Below are positions 1 to 9,824 of a DNA stretch of 64,000 nt, one piece after another. The position numbers and the translations under genes were made by a program. The notes under the pieces were generated by a model. The model had not been told where the DNA came from and ran no database searches. It was given only the letters and a program-made list of their open reading frames with translations. Position 1 is the stretch's first letter. Each line of letters opens with the position of its first letter. The stretch covers positions 14,125-78,124 of the forward strand of contig JAEDLZ010000001.1 of the NCBI GenBank assembly GCA_016303265.1, read 5' to 3'. The stretch is from Clostridiales bacterium. Lineage in GTDB: Bacteria; Bacillota; Clostridia; Monoglobales; Monoglobaceae.

Positions 1-1655
1 CATTCTGCGAGAGGGTTTTTGCGCCTTGGCCTGATATGGAGGACTTAATGCGTGAAAACGGTATTCCGCTTTTGTCAATGGAAAGTCACACGCCCATAGC
101 CGAGTTTGATATGGTAGGTTTCACCCTCCAGTATGAAATGAGCTACAGCAATGTTGTTAATATGCTGGATATGGCGAATATTCCGCTTAGGACGAGGGAC
201 AGAAAAATAACGGACCCCTTTGTATGTGCAGGGGGACCCTGCGCCTATAACGGCGAGCCAATCGCAGATTTCATAGATTTTTTTATTTTAGGCGAGGGCG
301 AGGAAATAAACAATGAGATAATGGATGTATACAAAAAGTGGAGAGGCACTTCCGACGACAGAAATACCTATCTTGAAGAGATTGCAAAAATTGAGGGAAT
401 TTATGTCCCCTCATTTTATGATGTTACATATAACGACGACCAAACAATTAAGTCGGTAAAGCCAAACCGGGCAGGAGTTCCCGAAAAGGTGCGAAAGCGG
501 ATAATCCTTGACCTTGACAACTGCTATATTCCCGAAAAAATCGTTGTTCCGTTTATGGATGTTATACACGACAGAATTATGCTTGAAATTTTCAGGGGCT
601 GCATAAGAGGCTGCCGCTTCTGCCAGGCAGGCTATCTTTACCGGCCTGTAAGAGAGAGGTCGGTGGAAAAACTGACGGCTGTGGCGGACTCCTGCATAAA
701 GCACACGGGGTATGAGGAGATGACAATTTCTTCCCTTAGCACCAGTGACTATACAGAGCTTCAAACATTGGTGGATAATTTATTGGAAATTACCGCTCAC
801 AAGCGCATAAACCTTTCGCTTCCGTCCCTTCGTGTGGATAACTTCTCCATGGAGCTGATGGAAAAGGTGCAGACGGTCAAAAGGAGCGGACTTACCTTTG
901 CCCCTGAGGCCGGGTCGCAGAGGCTGCGCGATGTAATCAACAAGAATGTGAGGGAGGAGGATTTGCTCCGGACCGCCGGGATTGCTTTTAGGGGCGGCTA
1001 TGACAGGATAAAGCTGTATTTTATGATAGGGCTGCCCACCGAAACGGATGAGGATGTTGCGGCGATTGCGGAGCTTGCCCAAAAGGTCATAGATGTGTTT
1101 TATGAAATCCCCAAAGAGGAGCGAAAGGGCAGAAATGTCAGCATAACAATAAGCACATCCTCTTTTGTTCCTAAACCTTTTACGCCATTCCAGTGGGAGC
1201 CGCAGAACAGAATGGAGGAGCTTATACGCAAGCAGCAGTTTTTAAAGGAGCAGATAAAATCCCGAAAAATCGTATATAACTGGCATCAGAGCCAGGTCAG
1301 CTATCTTGAAGCGATATTTGCAAAGGGTGACAGAAGGCTGTGCGATGTGGTTGAAACGGCGGTTAAGTCGGGGTGCAGATTTGACGGCTGGAGCGAATAT
1401 TTCGATTTTGATAAGTGGATGGCGGCATTTAAGGAAAATAATATAAACCCCGAATTTTATGCATACCGCAAAATCGGACATGATGAGGTTCTTCCCTGGG
1501 ACCATATTGATACAGGGGTAAATAAGGATTTTATTATGCGTGAGCATGACAGGGCTTACGAGGAAAAAACAACCCCGGATTGCCGTCAAAAATGCAGTGG
1601 CTGCGGAGCGGCGTCGTTTAAAGGAGGTGTTTGCTTTGAGCAAAAGAAGGCTTAA
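1..1655 (+). CDS. B12-binding-domain radical SAM protein, TIGR03960-type (5' end outside window)
   Basis: The reading frame is open from the window edge (codon at base 3) through the first ATG at 36, and the upstream residues FCERVFAPWPD continue the family sequence, so the gene starts outside the window. The radical SAM cluster motif CIRGCRFC (CX3CX2C, about bases 601-624) is present. The C-terminal tail carries a Cys cluster (CRQKCSGCG). The visible part matches the TIGR03960 group of B12-binding-type radical SAM proteins, whose substrate is not established. The stop lies inside the start region of the DUF2344 gene, so the two are translationally coupled, and this pairing is typical of Firmicutes. 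Family assignment is from recognition of conserved blocks. Confidence 0.88.
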   Translation, partial: FCERVFAPWPDMEDLMRENGIPLLSMESHTPIAEFDMVGFTLQYEMSYSNVVNMLDMANIPLRTRDRKITDPFVCAGGPCAYNGEPIADFIDFFILGEGEEINNEIMDVYKKWRGTSDDRNTYLEEIAKIEGIYVPSFYDVTYNDDQTIKSVKPNRAGVPEKVRKRIILDLDNCYIPEKIVVPFMDVIHDRIMLEIFRGCIRGCRFCQAGYLYRPVRERSVEKLTAVADSCIKHTGYEEMTISSLSTSDYTELQTLVDNLLEITAHKRINLSLPSLRVDNFSMELMEKVQTVKRSGLTFAPEAGSQRLRDVINKNVREEDLLRTAGIAFRGGYDRIKLYFMIGLPTETDEDVAAIAELAQKVIDVFYEIPKEERKGRNVSITISTSSFVPKPFTPFQWEPQNRMEELIRKQQFLKEQIKSRKIVYNWHQSQVSYLEAIFAKGDRRLCDVVETAVKSGCRFDGWSEYFDFDKWMAAFKENNINPEFYAYRKIGHDEVLPWDHIDTGVNKDFIMREHDRAYEEKTTPDCRQKCSGCGAASFKGGVCFEQKKA

Positions 1656-2301
1656 ATTTTCAAAAACGGGGATGGGAAAGTATATTTCCCACCTTGACCT
1701 GCTCAGGGCATTCACAAGAGCAATAACGAGGGCGGAACTGCCGGTAAGGTATACGCAGGGCTTTAATCCCCATCAGATTATAACATTTGCGCTCCCATTG
1801 CCCATTGGAGTAACCGGCGAAACAGAATTTGTTGATGTGGATTTTGAGGAAACGGCGTCCAATGATGAAATTATGGAAAAGCTGAATCGTTCCCTTCCGC
1901 CGGACATAAGGATTCTGAAGGTTGGCGAGCTTAACTGCAATGCGGCGGATATTGTTTCCGCAGAATACAAAATCCGCATAATCGCACCCTGCGCCTTTGA
2001 AAGGGATAAGGTTGAAGAATTTTATGCGCAAAAGGAAATACCGGTTATAAAAAAGACTAAAAAGGGCGAAAAAGAGGTTAATCTTGCGGAATATATAAAA
2101 AGCGCAAGAATAGACGAAATCAGCGGAAATGAAATAAATATGCGTGTAATTCTTGCGGCAGGAGGAGTAATGAACATAAAGCCCGAAATAATGATAAACA
2201 AGCTGGAGGAAGCTCTTGGCATGGGCGAGTTTGATGAGGTCTATATCCATCGGACGAAAATTTTCTGTGATGAAAACGGTGTTTTAAAAGAAATGTACTA
2301 A
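1636..2301 (+). CDS. DUF2344 / TIGR03936 radical SAM-associated protein
   Basis: A 221-residue protein whose N-terminal block (FSKTG..KYISHLDLLRAF, then YTQGFNPH and ALPLPIGV) is diagnostic for the DUF2344 family that accompanies TIGR03960 radical SAM proteins. I chose the TTG at 1636 because AAGGAGGTG at 1621-1629 sits at ideal spacing and the protein then begins exactly where the family begins. An ATG farther upstream (1540) would add unrelated residues inside the preceding gene. The start overlaps the end of the upstream gene by 20 bases. Molecular function is unknown; a joint role with the upstream enzyme, perhaps in RNA modification or processing, is inference. Confidence 0.87.
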   Translation: MSKRRLKFSKTGMGKYISHLDLLRAFTRAITRAELPVRYTQGFNPHQIITFALPLPIGVTGETEFVDVDFEETASNDEIMEKLNRSLPPDIRILKVGELNCNAADIVSAEYKIRIIAPCAFERDKVEEFYAQKEIPVIKKTKKGEKEVNLAEYIKSARIDEISGNEINMRVILAAGGVMNIKPEIMINKLEEALGMGEFDEVYIHRTKIFCDENGVLKEMY

Positions 2302-2315
2302 AAATTAAAAAACTC

Positions 2316-2356
2316 AGTATAAAAATCCCGCTGAATTTTCATCGGGATTTTATACT
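2316..2356. terminator. Bidirectional intrinsic terminator between convergent genes
   Basis: Arms 2316-2330 (AGTATAAAAATCCCG) and 2343-2356 (CGGGATTTTATACT) form a 14-bp stem with one bulged A. The A/T-rich flanks give a T run in both directions. It lies between the + strand DUF2344 gene and the minus-strand CCA-adding enzyme gene. Confidence 0.8.
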
Positions 2357-2443
2357 GTATATATCAATAAATTGTGCGGCCGCCGCCTGTCGGAAATGCA
2401 AAATCCTGTTTTGCCTATATTGACAGGGCGTTAATCAGGGTCT

Positions 2444-3772
2444 TTATCTGTAAGTTTCTGCCAGTTTCATTAAGGCGGTTTTCGTGTTTTCGCATTTTCC
2501 CTCAATTACTGCCTTCAGCAGGCTTTTTAAAATTGCCCCCAGGCGGGCATCCCCCGCAAAGCCTGCTTCAATCAGGTCATTGCCGTTTACGGCAAGCTGA
2601 CTGAGAGATAAGCACTCACCGTTTTTTATAATTTTTCGCATCACCGCACGGCATTCCTTCGCCTCGATAAGCCGCTGCGGAAAGCTTCGGTTTTTGGCAA
2701 GATTGTCCGCAATTTTTGCCTCCAGCAAAAGGCGGACCGGCGCAATCCCGTAATTCAAAAGCCATGTTTTAACGGACTTTTTATCAGGGAATATCTGTGT
2801 GTCATGGTACAAAATCAGGAATGAAACAATTTTTATGGTTGTGTTGTCATATTTGAGCCGCTTTAAAACTGTTTGACATATTTCCTTCCCCATTTTTGGG
2901 TGTCCCGCAAAGTGACCGATGCCCCGGCTGTCAAATTTAAGACACTGCGGCTTTGCAATATCGTGAAAAAACATTGCAAGGCGGACATATATAAGCTTCG
3001 GCGCCGCTGCAATTGAGCAAACAATATGTCCCCAAACATCGTATATGTGATGAAAATTCCGCTGGTCAAAGTCAAATGTCGGGACGATTTCGGGAATAAA
3101 AACCGCGATAACATCCTTGTATTCGTGAAGAATTTTCTCAACATAATCGCCGAGTAAAAGCTTGTTAAATTCCGCCGCAATACGCTCGGCAGAAATGTTC
3201 TTGAGCAAATTGCAATTTTTATGGATTGCCAGGTGAGTGCTTTCGTCCATAGTCAGCGAAAGAACCGAAGCGAAGCGGATTCCGCGCATAATGCGCAGAG
3301 CGTCCTCAGCAAACCGCTTGTCAGGGTCGCCGACACAGCGAAGCGTCATATTCTGAATATCACTGAGCCCGCCGAAGTAGTCAATAATTCCTGTTTTCGG
3401 GTTGTAAGCAAGAGCGTTAACGGTAAAATCCCTGCGCGACAAATCCTCTTTAAGACTTTTTGTAAAGACAACGCTGTCGGGGCGGCGATTGTCACTGTAT
3501 TCCCCTTCTATACGGAAGGTCGTTATTTCGATATGAAGACGGTCAATAATTACCGTGACTGTGCCATGCTTTGCGCCTGTCAAAACGGTTTTATGTTTTT
3601 TAAAGACTGCGCAAATTTCATCGGGGAGAGCGGAGGTGGTAATATCCCAGTCCGCAGGTGTTCTGCCCATAACGCTGTCGCGGACGCAGCCGCCGACGAT
3701 GTATGCCTCAAAGCCGCTTTCCTCAAGGGCGATAAGAGCTTCTTCAATCTGAACGGGCATATCAATATTCAT
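2444..3772 (-). CDS. cca: CCA-adding tRNA nucleotidyltransferase
   Basis: A 442-residue class II nucleotidyltransferase that builds or repairs the CCA end of tRNAs. The head domain shows IVGGCVRD and DWDITT (metal-binding carboxylates), then the RRDFTVNALAY block and the ALRIMRGIRFAS segment of the poly(A)-polymerase/CCA superfamily. A central HD motif (AMFFHDIAKP) adds an HD domain, as in bacterial CCA enzymes with phosphohydrolase domains. The start ATG at 3772 is preceded by GGGAGGTG. A longer in-frame reading to 4099 lacks a ribosome binding site and crosses the divergent promoter region. Monocistronic, with its own promoter at 3809-3837. Confidence 0.93.
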   Translation of the reverse strand: MNIDMPVQIEEALIALEESGFEAYIVGGCVRDSVMGRTPADWDITTSALPDEICAVFKKHKTVLTGAKHGTVTVIIDRLHIEITTFRIEGEYSDNRRPDSVVFTKSLKEDLSRRDFTVNALAYNPKTGIIDYFGGLSDIQNMTLRCVGDPDKRFAEDALRIMRGIRFASVLSLTMDESTHLAIHKNCNLLKNISAERIAAEFNKLLLGDYVEKILHEYKDVIAVFIPEIVPTFDFDQRNFHHIYDVWGHIVCSIAAAPKLIYVRLAMFFHDIAKPQCLKFDSRGIGHFAGHPKMGKEICQTVLKRLKYDNTTIKIVSFLILYHDTQIFPDKKSVKTWLLNYGIAPVRLLLEAKIADNLAKNRSFPQRLIEAKECRAVMRKIIKNGECLSLSQLAVNGNDLIEAGFAGDARLGAILKSLLKAVIEGKCENTKTALMKLAETYR

Positions 3773-3808
3773 ATTTTCACCTCCCGGCAAAAGTTTGCGA
3801 TTATTATA

Positions 3809-3837
3809 ATGATAGCACAATAAATATTTTCTGTCAA
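3809..3837 (-). promoter_or_regulatory. Sigma-A promoter for cca
   Basis: On the minus strand TTGACA (3837-3832), a 17-bp spacer and TATCAT (3814-3809) lie about 40 bases upstream of the cca start. Confidence 0.7.
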
Positions 3838-3848
3838 TGAAAAACCCG

Positions 3849-3877
3849 TTGCAAAATATTGCAATGTGGTGTAGAAT
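3849..3877 (+). promoter_or_regulatory. Sigma-A promoter for the radical SAM/DUF4130 pair
   Basis: TTGCAA (3849-3854), a 17-bp spacer and TAGAAT (3872-3877) face right, divergent from the cca promoter. It is about 120 bases upstream of the radical SAM start at 4000. Confidence 0.6.
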
Positions 3878-3999
3878 ATATTTAAAGCCGCAAATGCGGG
3901 AAACGGTTAAATGAGTATGATGTGCGGTTGAGATAATTTTGAAAGAACCCCGAAAAACGGGAACTTTGCAAAAGCCATACAAAGAAGGAGGCGGAGGCA

Positions 4000-5325
4000 A
4001 TGGAAGTAATGGATAAACTGCGGATTCTGGCGGATTCGGCAAAGTATGATGTTGCCTGCACCTCAAGCGGAGCGGACCGCAGCGGCAAAAAGGCGGCAAT
4101 TAAGGACGGCGGCGGCTTCGGAAGTGCTCAGTCATCCGGAATTTGCCACACCTTCACAGGGGACGGCAGATGTGTTTCTCTGCTGAAAATTCTTATGTCT
4201 AATATGTGTGTTTTCGACTGTCAGTATTGCGTAAACCGCACCTCAAACGATGTGGAGAGGGCTACCTTCACCCCGGAGGAGATTGCGGAGCTTACCATGA
4301 ACTTTTATAAGCGTAACTACATTGAGGGGCTGTTTTTAAGCTCGGCGGTGATAAAAGATGCCGACCGCACAACGGAGCTTATGATAAGAGCGCTTTCCCT
4401 GCTTCGGAATAAATATAAATTTCACGGGTATATCCACGCAAAGGCAATTCCGGGGGCAGACCCGATTCTGATAAGGCGGCTTGGCGCTTTGTGCGACAGA
4501 ATCAGCGTAAATATCGAACTGCCCAGCGAGAAGAGCCTTAAGCTTCTTGCACCGGACAAAACAAAGACCTCGATTCTTGCGCCTATGGGAGAAATTTCAA
4601 GCGGGATTGTTCAAAATAAAAATGAACTTGCCCTCTATAAATCCGCACCGAGGTTTGCACCTGCCGGGCAAAGTACGCAGATGATTGTGGGCGCAACTCC
4701 CGAAACGGACAGGCAGATTATGGCTCTTACGGAGGGGCTTTACAAAAAATTCAATTTAAAGCGGGTGTTCTTTTCGGCATATATTCCCGTTGGAAATGCT
4801 CTTATGCTGCCAAATGCAAAACCGCCGCTTCTGCGTGAACACAGGCTGTATCAGGCGGACTGGCTGCTGAGATTCTACGGCTTTAAGGCAGGGGAACTGC
4901 TTGATGACAAAAATCAGAATTTTGATGAGCAGCTTGACCCGAAATGTTCATGGGCGGTGAGAAATCCGCAGTTTTTTCCTGTCGAAATAAATAGTGCGGA
5001 TTATGAAATGCTGCTCCGCGTCCCGGGGATAGGCGTCAGGTCAGCAAAAAGGATTGTGCGGGCAAGGCGCTGCGGCGGCATTGATTTCGACCGGCTTAAG
5101 AAAATGGGAGTCGTTTTAAAGCGGGCGAGATTTTTCATAGTGTGTAACGGGAAGTATTTTGAAAACATGAAGGTGAACCAATATAATATAGAAGAAAATC
5201 TGAAATTTTTGGCGGCGCAAAAGCCTGATTTTAAGAAGAATGTCAATCAACTGTCTATGTTTGACAATCCGGCTCTTCTTCCGCCGAAAACGGAGACTAT
5301 AAAGAGCTTGACGGGGGAATTTTAA
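4000..5325 (+). CDS. Putative DNA modification/repair radical SAM protein (TIGR03916-type)
   Basis: A 441-residue radical SAM enzyme. The cluster cysteines are C70, C74 and C77 (CVFDCQYC). A helix-hairpin-helix DNA-binding motif (LLRVPGIGVRSAKRI, about residue 340) lies in the C-terminal part. This layout is that of the TIGR03916 family, which in other bacteria is found beside a TIGR03915/DUF4130 protein or a fusion of that protein with a uracil-DNA glycosylase domain. The ATG at 4000 has AAGGAGG nine bases upstream; a second in-frame ATG lies at 4009. The stop codon overlaps the next start as TAATG, indicating translational coupling. The DNA-related role is inferred from HhH and known partners. 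Confidence 0.88.
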   Translation: MEVMDKLRILADSAKYDVACTSSGADRSGKKAAIKDGGGFGSAQSSGICHTFTGDGRCVSLLKILMSNMCVFDCQYCVNRTSNDVERATFTPEEIAELTMNFYKRNYIEGLFLSSAVIKDADRTTELMIRALSLLRNKYKFHGYIHAKAIPGADPILIRRLGALCDRISVNIELPSEKSLKLLAPDKTKTSILAPMGEISSGIVQNKNELALYKSAPRFAPAGQSTQMIVGATPETDRQIMALTEGLYKKFNLKRVFFSAYIPVGNALMLPNAKPPLLREHRLYQADWLLRFYGFKAGELLDDKNQNFDEQLDPKCSWAVRNPQFFPVEINSADYEMLLRVPGIGVRSAKRIVRARRCGGIDFDRLKKMGVVLKRARFFIVCNGKYFENMKVNQYNIEENLKFLAAQKPDFKKNVNQLSMFDNPALLPPKTETIKSLTGEF

Positions 5326-6086
5326 TGGCGGTAGTTTTCACATTTGACGAAACATTCGACGGACTTTTAAGCTGTATTTTCCGCAGCTACAGCGATAAAA
5401 TCGTTCCGGAGAGGGTTTGCTCCGAAAATAATCTTCAGGGCGATTTCACAGTGGAATTTGTAAATATCAAAACCAACCCGGCCGAGGCGGAGCGCGTCCG
5501 CAAGGGCATAATAAAAACCGCTTCATGGCGGGCGTATTACCTTGCCTATACGGCATTTATGTCAGATCTGGAGGATATTTATACGAGCGTATTTAATTTT
5601 ATCCGCCTTAGCTTTGAATACAAGAAAAATGTTTTGAATCTGCTTAAAAATGACAGCGTTCTGGCGGTTGAAAAGGGGTCATACCGAGCAACTCATGAGG
5701 CGGACAAGTTAAAGGGATTTCTGCGTTTTCGGGAGCTTGAGGGCGGGATTATGTATAGTGAAATTGAGCCATGCTGCAATATATTGGAAATTCTTGCGCA
5801 CCACTTTGCCGACCGTTTTCCGCTTATGCCGTTTGTCATAAAGGATGTTAAAAGAGGACTGTCCGCAGCTTATAACGGCGATATAATCTTAACGGAGCTG
5901 CCCCTTGAAAATATCCCTGAAATCAGCCATGACGAGGAGGAATATCAAAAGCTTTGGAGGCAGTTTGTGGACAGCGTCAATATAAAGGAAAGAAAAAATC
6001 CTAAATGCCAAAGAACCATGATGCCGAAAAAATATTGGAAGCATATGCTTGAAACTCAGCCTGATACGAAAAAGAGGGGCGTTTAA
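5325..6086 (+). CDS. TIGR03915/DUF4130 family protein, partner of the radical SAM enzyme
   Basis: A 253-residue protein that starts in a TAATG overlap with the radical SAM gene. The opening block AVVFTFDETFDGLLSCIF and the later segment FLRFRELEGGIMYSEIEP are those of TIGR03915 (DUF4130). In many bacteria this domain is fused to a uracil-DNA glycosylase-like domain; no such C-terminal fusion is present here, so this is the short, stand-alone form. The tight coupling suggests that the two proteins act together in DNA modification or repair, but no activity is established. A hairpin at 6115-6141 follows the gene. Confidence 0.85.
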   Translation: MAVVFTFDETFDGLLSCIFRSYSDKIVPERVCSENNLQGDFTVEFVNIKTNPAEAERVRKGIIKTASWRAYYLAYTAFMSDLEDIYTSVFNFIRLSFEYKKNVLNLLKNDSVLAVEKGSYRATHEADKLKGFLRFRELEGGIMYSEIEPCCNILEILAHHFADRFPLMPFVIKDVKRGLSAAYNGDIILTELPLENIPEISHDEEEYQKLWRQFVDSVNIKERKNPKCQRTMMPKKYWKHMLETQPDTKKRGV

Positions 6087-6114
6087 AATTCGTTTTTGCC
6101 GTGAAAATATTGAA

Positions 6115-6141
6115 GGAGCTGTCGCAAAATGCGGCAGCTCC
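6115..6141. terminator. Stem-loop after the DUF4130 gene
   Basis: GGAGCTGTCGC (6115-6125) pairs with GCGGCAGCTCC (6131-6141) around an AAAAT loop, with one G-T pair. There is no downstream T run, so it may be a weak terminator or part of a repeat. Confidence 0.45.
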
Positions 6142-6247
6142 CTTGGGGTGGACGCAAAATAGTGCTGACCTACCAAACTGAGTCCAAAGGCCGTATATGG
6201 ATACTGCGAGAGGCGAAGTTTGTTCAAAACGCAAAGCATTTGTAATT

Positions 6248-6271
6248 GAAATTCGTTATATAACGAATTTC
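6248..6271. repeat. 24-bp perfect palindrome in convergent intergenic region
   Basis: Bases 6248-6271 are a perfect palindrome centred on CGTTATATAACG. The 293-base gap (6087-6379) lies between two convergent genes and contains no gene I can support. It holds this palindrome, the stem-loop at 6115-6141 and AT-rich sequence. The palindrome could be an operator left from a lost gene or part of a dispersed repeat. Confidence 0.5.
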
Positions 6272-6379
6272 CACCTAGGTTTTGGTTTCATTTTTGATTT
6301 TTGTATTTTAAAAAACAGTTATATTATGGCGTTTTTTATGCTTTGCGTGGTCTGTGCATTTTTCAATGCCCCTTTTGCA

Positions 6380-7471
6380 TTATACTTTTAAAACATATGC
6401 GAGGGTGTCGCCGATATTTTTTGCCATCAGTGAAAGGCCAAGGTCATTGGGATGGCAGTTTTCCATGGTGCAGTCGCAACGCTCCGTACCGGCAAAAAAT
6501 GCCGCGCCGTCAACAAAATAAAGATTCTTGTCCCCGTTTTTGATTCCGTATGAGTAGGTGTCCATAATAATTGCGCGGCGCCTTGCTTCGTCAAATCTTT
6601 CAAAATGGAAATCGGGCTTTGTGACCAAAATTATGGGAAGGTCGGGCTGCGCCGTTCTGACGGTTTCGTAGACATTCTTGTGGGTTTCCAAAAGATACTC
6701 CGGGTTGGGGGCGTTATGGTCGTAGTCACAGACAAACGCACTCATTTCAAGACTCGCAATATAATCCACAATAGCTTGCTCCGCCTTGCATGACCCGCCG
6801 AAGCCGAGGTTTGTGTAGTTCATATCGAATTTTCGGGAAAGGATATTTTAGTAACTAAGCCCCGGACGGGAAGCACTCATTCCGTGGGTTATTGAAGAGC
6901 CGTAAAAAACCACGGGTTTTTGAATTGTGTACGGCGTGTGGCGGTCAAGGGACGCACCTTGTCTTAACCCGATTTCAACGGAGGAAACCTCGTTAAAAAG
7001 CGGAAAATTTATCGTAATTTCCTTTTCGGAACGGTCGCGGAGGTTGACACATCCGTCGTATTCGTCAACAATATCAGAGGGCGGATTAAAAATTCCGCCG
7101 AGAACTTCTTTGCCGTTTTTGCGTATGTAAAAATCAAAGCCGTAATTCATAATGGGAGTTGCAAAGGGGTATGGAGTAAGATTCGGAAGCTTAACGCGGA
7201 TTGCGAGGCAGTCGGAATCTGTTTTGAAACGGATTCTGCCGCCTGAGGTTCTTCTGTATCTGGTATAGAGAGAAGGTTCGCCCGGGGCTGCCTGACATTT
7301 TTCTGCAACCTCGTTTGGCACTCTTATATAATCATTGCGGTTTTCCACATCATAAAAACCGAAAATTTCAAAGGGCTCCTTTCGTATATCGCGGAAAACA
7401 ATTGTGTCGTCCTTAAGTTTGAAATTTTCGACGGTATAAGGACTTTGCATTTTTGGATTCATAATTATCAC
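6380..7471 (-). pseudogene. SGNH/GDSL-type hydrolase interrupted by one in-frame TAA
   Basis: Two halves (6848-7471 and 6380-6823) lie in one frame and together make a complete SGNH hydrolase of about 363 codons. The N-terminal half is a beta-rich accessory domain ending in block I (VFYGSSITHG). The C-terminal half has the block II Gly (GFGGS), YDHNAPNPEYL and the final NCHPNDLG block. They are separated only by TAA at 6848-6850; CAA (Gln) at that place would restore RPGLSYQNILSRKFD, which fits the family. No other lesion is visible, so the change is recent or a polymorphism. Likely substrate class: acylated carbohydrate or lipid. The start may be GTG 7471 or ATG 7462; neither has a close ribosome binding site. 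Confidence 0.85.
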
Positions 7472-7518
7472 GCATAATTAAAACCATCCGAAAGGGGCGG
7501 TTTTAATTATTTCTCCTT
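7472..7518 (-). promoter_or_regulatory. Leader hairpin between ribosome binding site and start of the SGNH hydrolase
   Basis: On the minus strand AAAGGAG (7518-7512) is followed by a hairpin whose arms (ATAATTAAAACC and GGTTTTAATTAT, 7508-7474) separate it from the first start codons. The only good Shine-Dalgarno sequence is thus about 40-50 bases from the start unless the hairpin brings them together. Confidence 0.4.
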
Positions 7519-7535
7519 TCTTTCACTTCAAGGAT

Positions 7536-7564
7536 ATAATACCACATCAAAACTGATTTTGCAA
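7536..7564 (-). promoter_or_regulatory. Sigma-A promoter for the SGNH hydrolase gene
   Basis: Minus-strand TTGCAA (7564-7559), 17-bp spacer, TATTAT (7541-7536). Confidence 0.55.
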
Positions 7565-7597
7565 TACAAAAAAGAGAAAAATTTCCCAACCGCCGCA

Positions 7598-7634
7598 CAC
7601 ACAAAAACACCGTACAATGTACGGCGTTTTTGTG
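7598..7634 (-). terminator. groEL terminator
   Basis: Downstream of groEL on the minus strand a long stem (core GTAC/GTAC with flanking AAAAACACC and GGCGTTTTT, 7603-7630) is followed by a T-rich stretch. A second small hairpin (AGCGGCA/TGCCGCT, 7647-7666) lies between it and the groEL stop. Confidence 0.75.
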
Positions 7635-7695
7635 TTGTGTGTAAATAGCGGCAGATTTATGCCGCTTTTGAAGAGATTGGTCTTGCTTAGTCGGT

Positions 7696-9342
<1,647 letters not shown>

Positions 9343-9355
9343 CTAAAAAAATCAA

Positions 9356-9691
<336 letters not shown>

Positions 9692-9718
9692 TTAGCACTC
9701 CAAGTTGTTGAGTGCTAA
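9692..9718. promoter_or_regulatory. CIRCE operator (HrcA site)
   Basis: TTAGCACTC (9692-9700), nine bases, GAGTGCTAA (9710-9718) is an exact match to the CIRCE consensus. It lies just downstream of the groES promoter and would be in the 5' leader of the transcript. Confidence 0.97.
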
Positions 9719-9726
9719 CATGGTAT

Positions 9727-9755
9727 ATTTTACATAACTATACAGTAAATATCAA
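9727..9755 (-). promoter_or_regulatory. groESL promoter
   Basis: Minus-strand TTGATA (9755-9750), 17-bp spacer, TAAAAT (9732-9727), directly upstream of CIRCE. Confidence 0.8.
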
Positions 9756-9824
9756 ATCCGATTATACTTGATTACAAATGGTTATCGGGATTTAGGTTGA
9801 ATTTTCTCCCGTTTTCTTTGTTTT

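Noticed and set aside
3221..3823. 200-codon open frame on the + strand opposite cca
   Set aside because: Complete overlap with the clearly real cca gene and no features of its own.
6197..6391. 64-codon frame across the 24-bp palindrome
   Set aside because: It follows the palindrome and lacks a ribosome binding site; more likely translation of a repeat element than a protein.
6848..6850. Stop codon reassignment as explanation for the split SGNH hydrolase
   Set aside because: TAA ends many intact genes in this window, so a simple nonsense change is the better reading.
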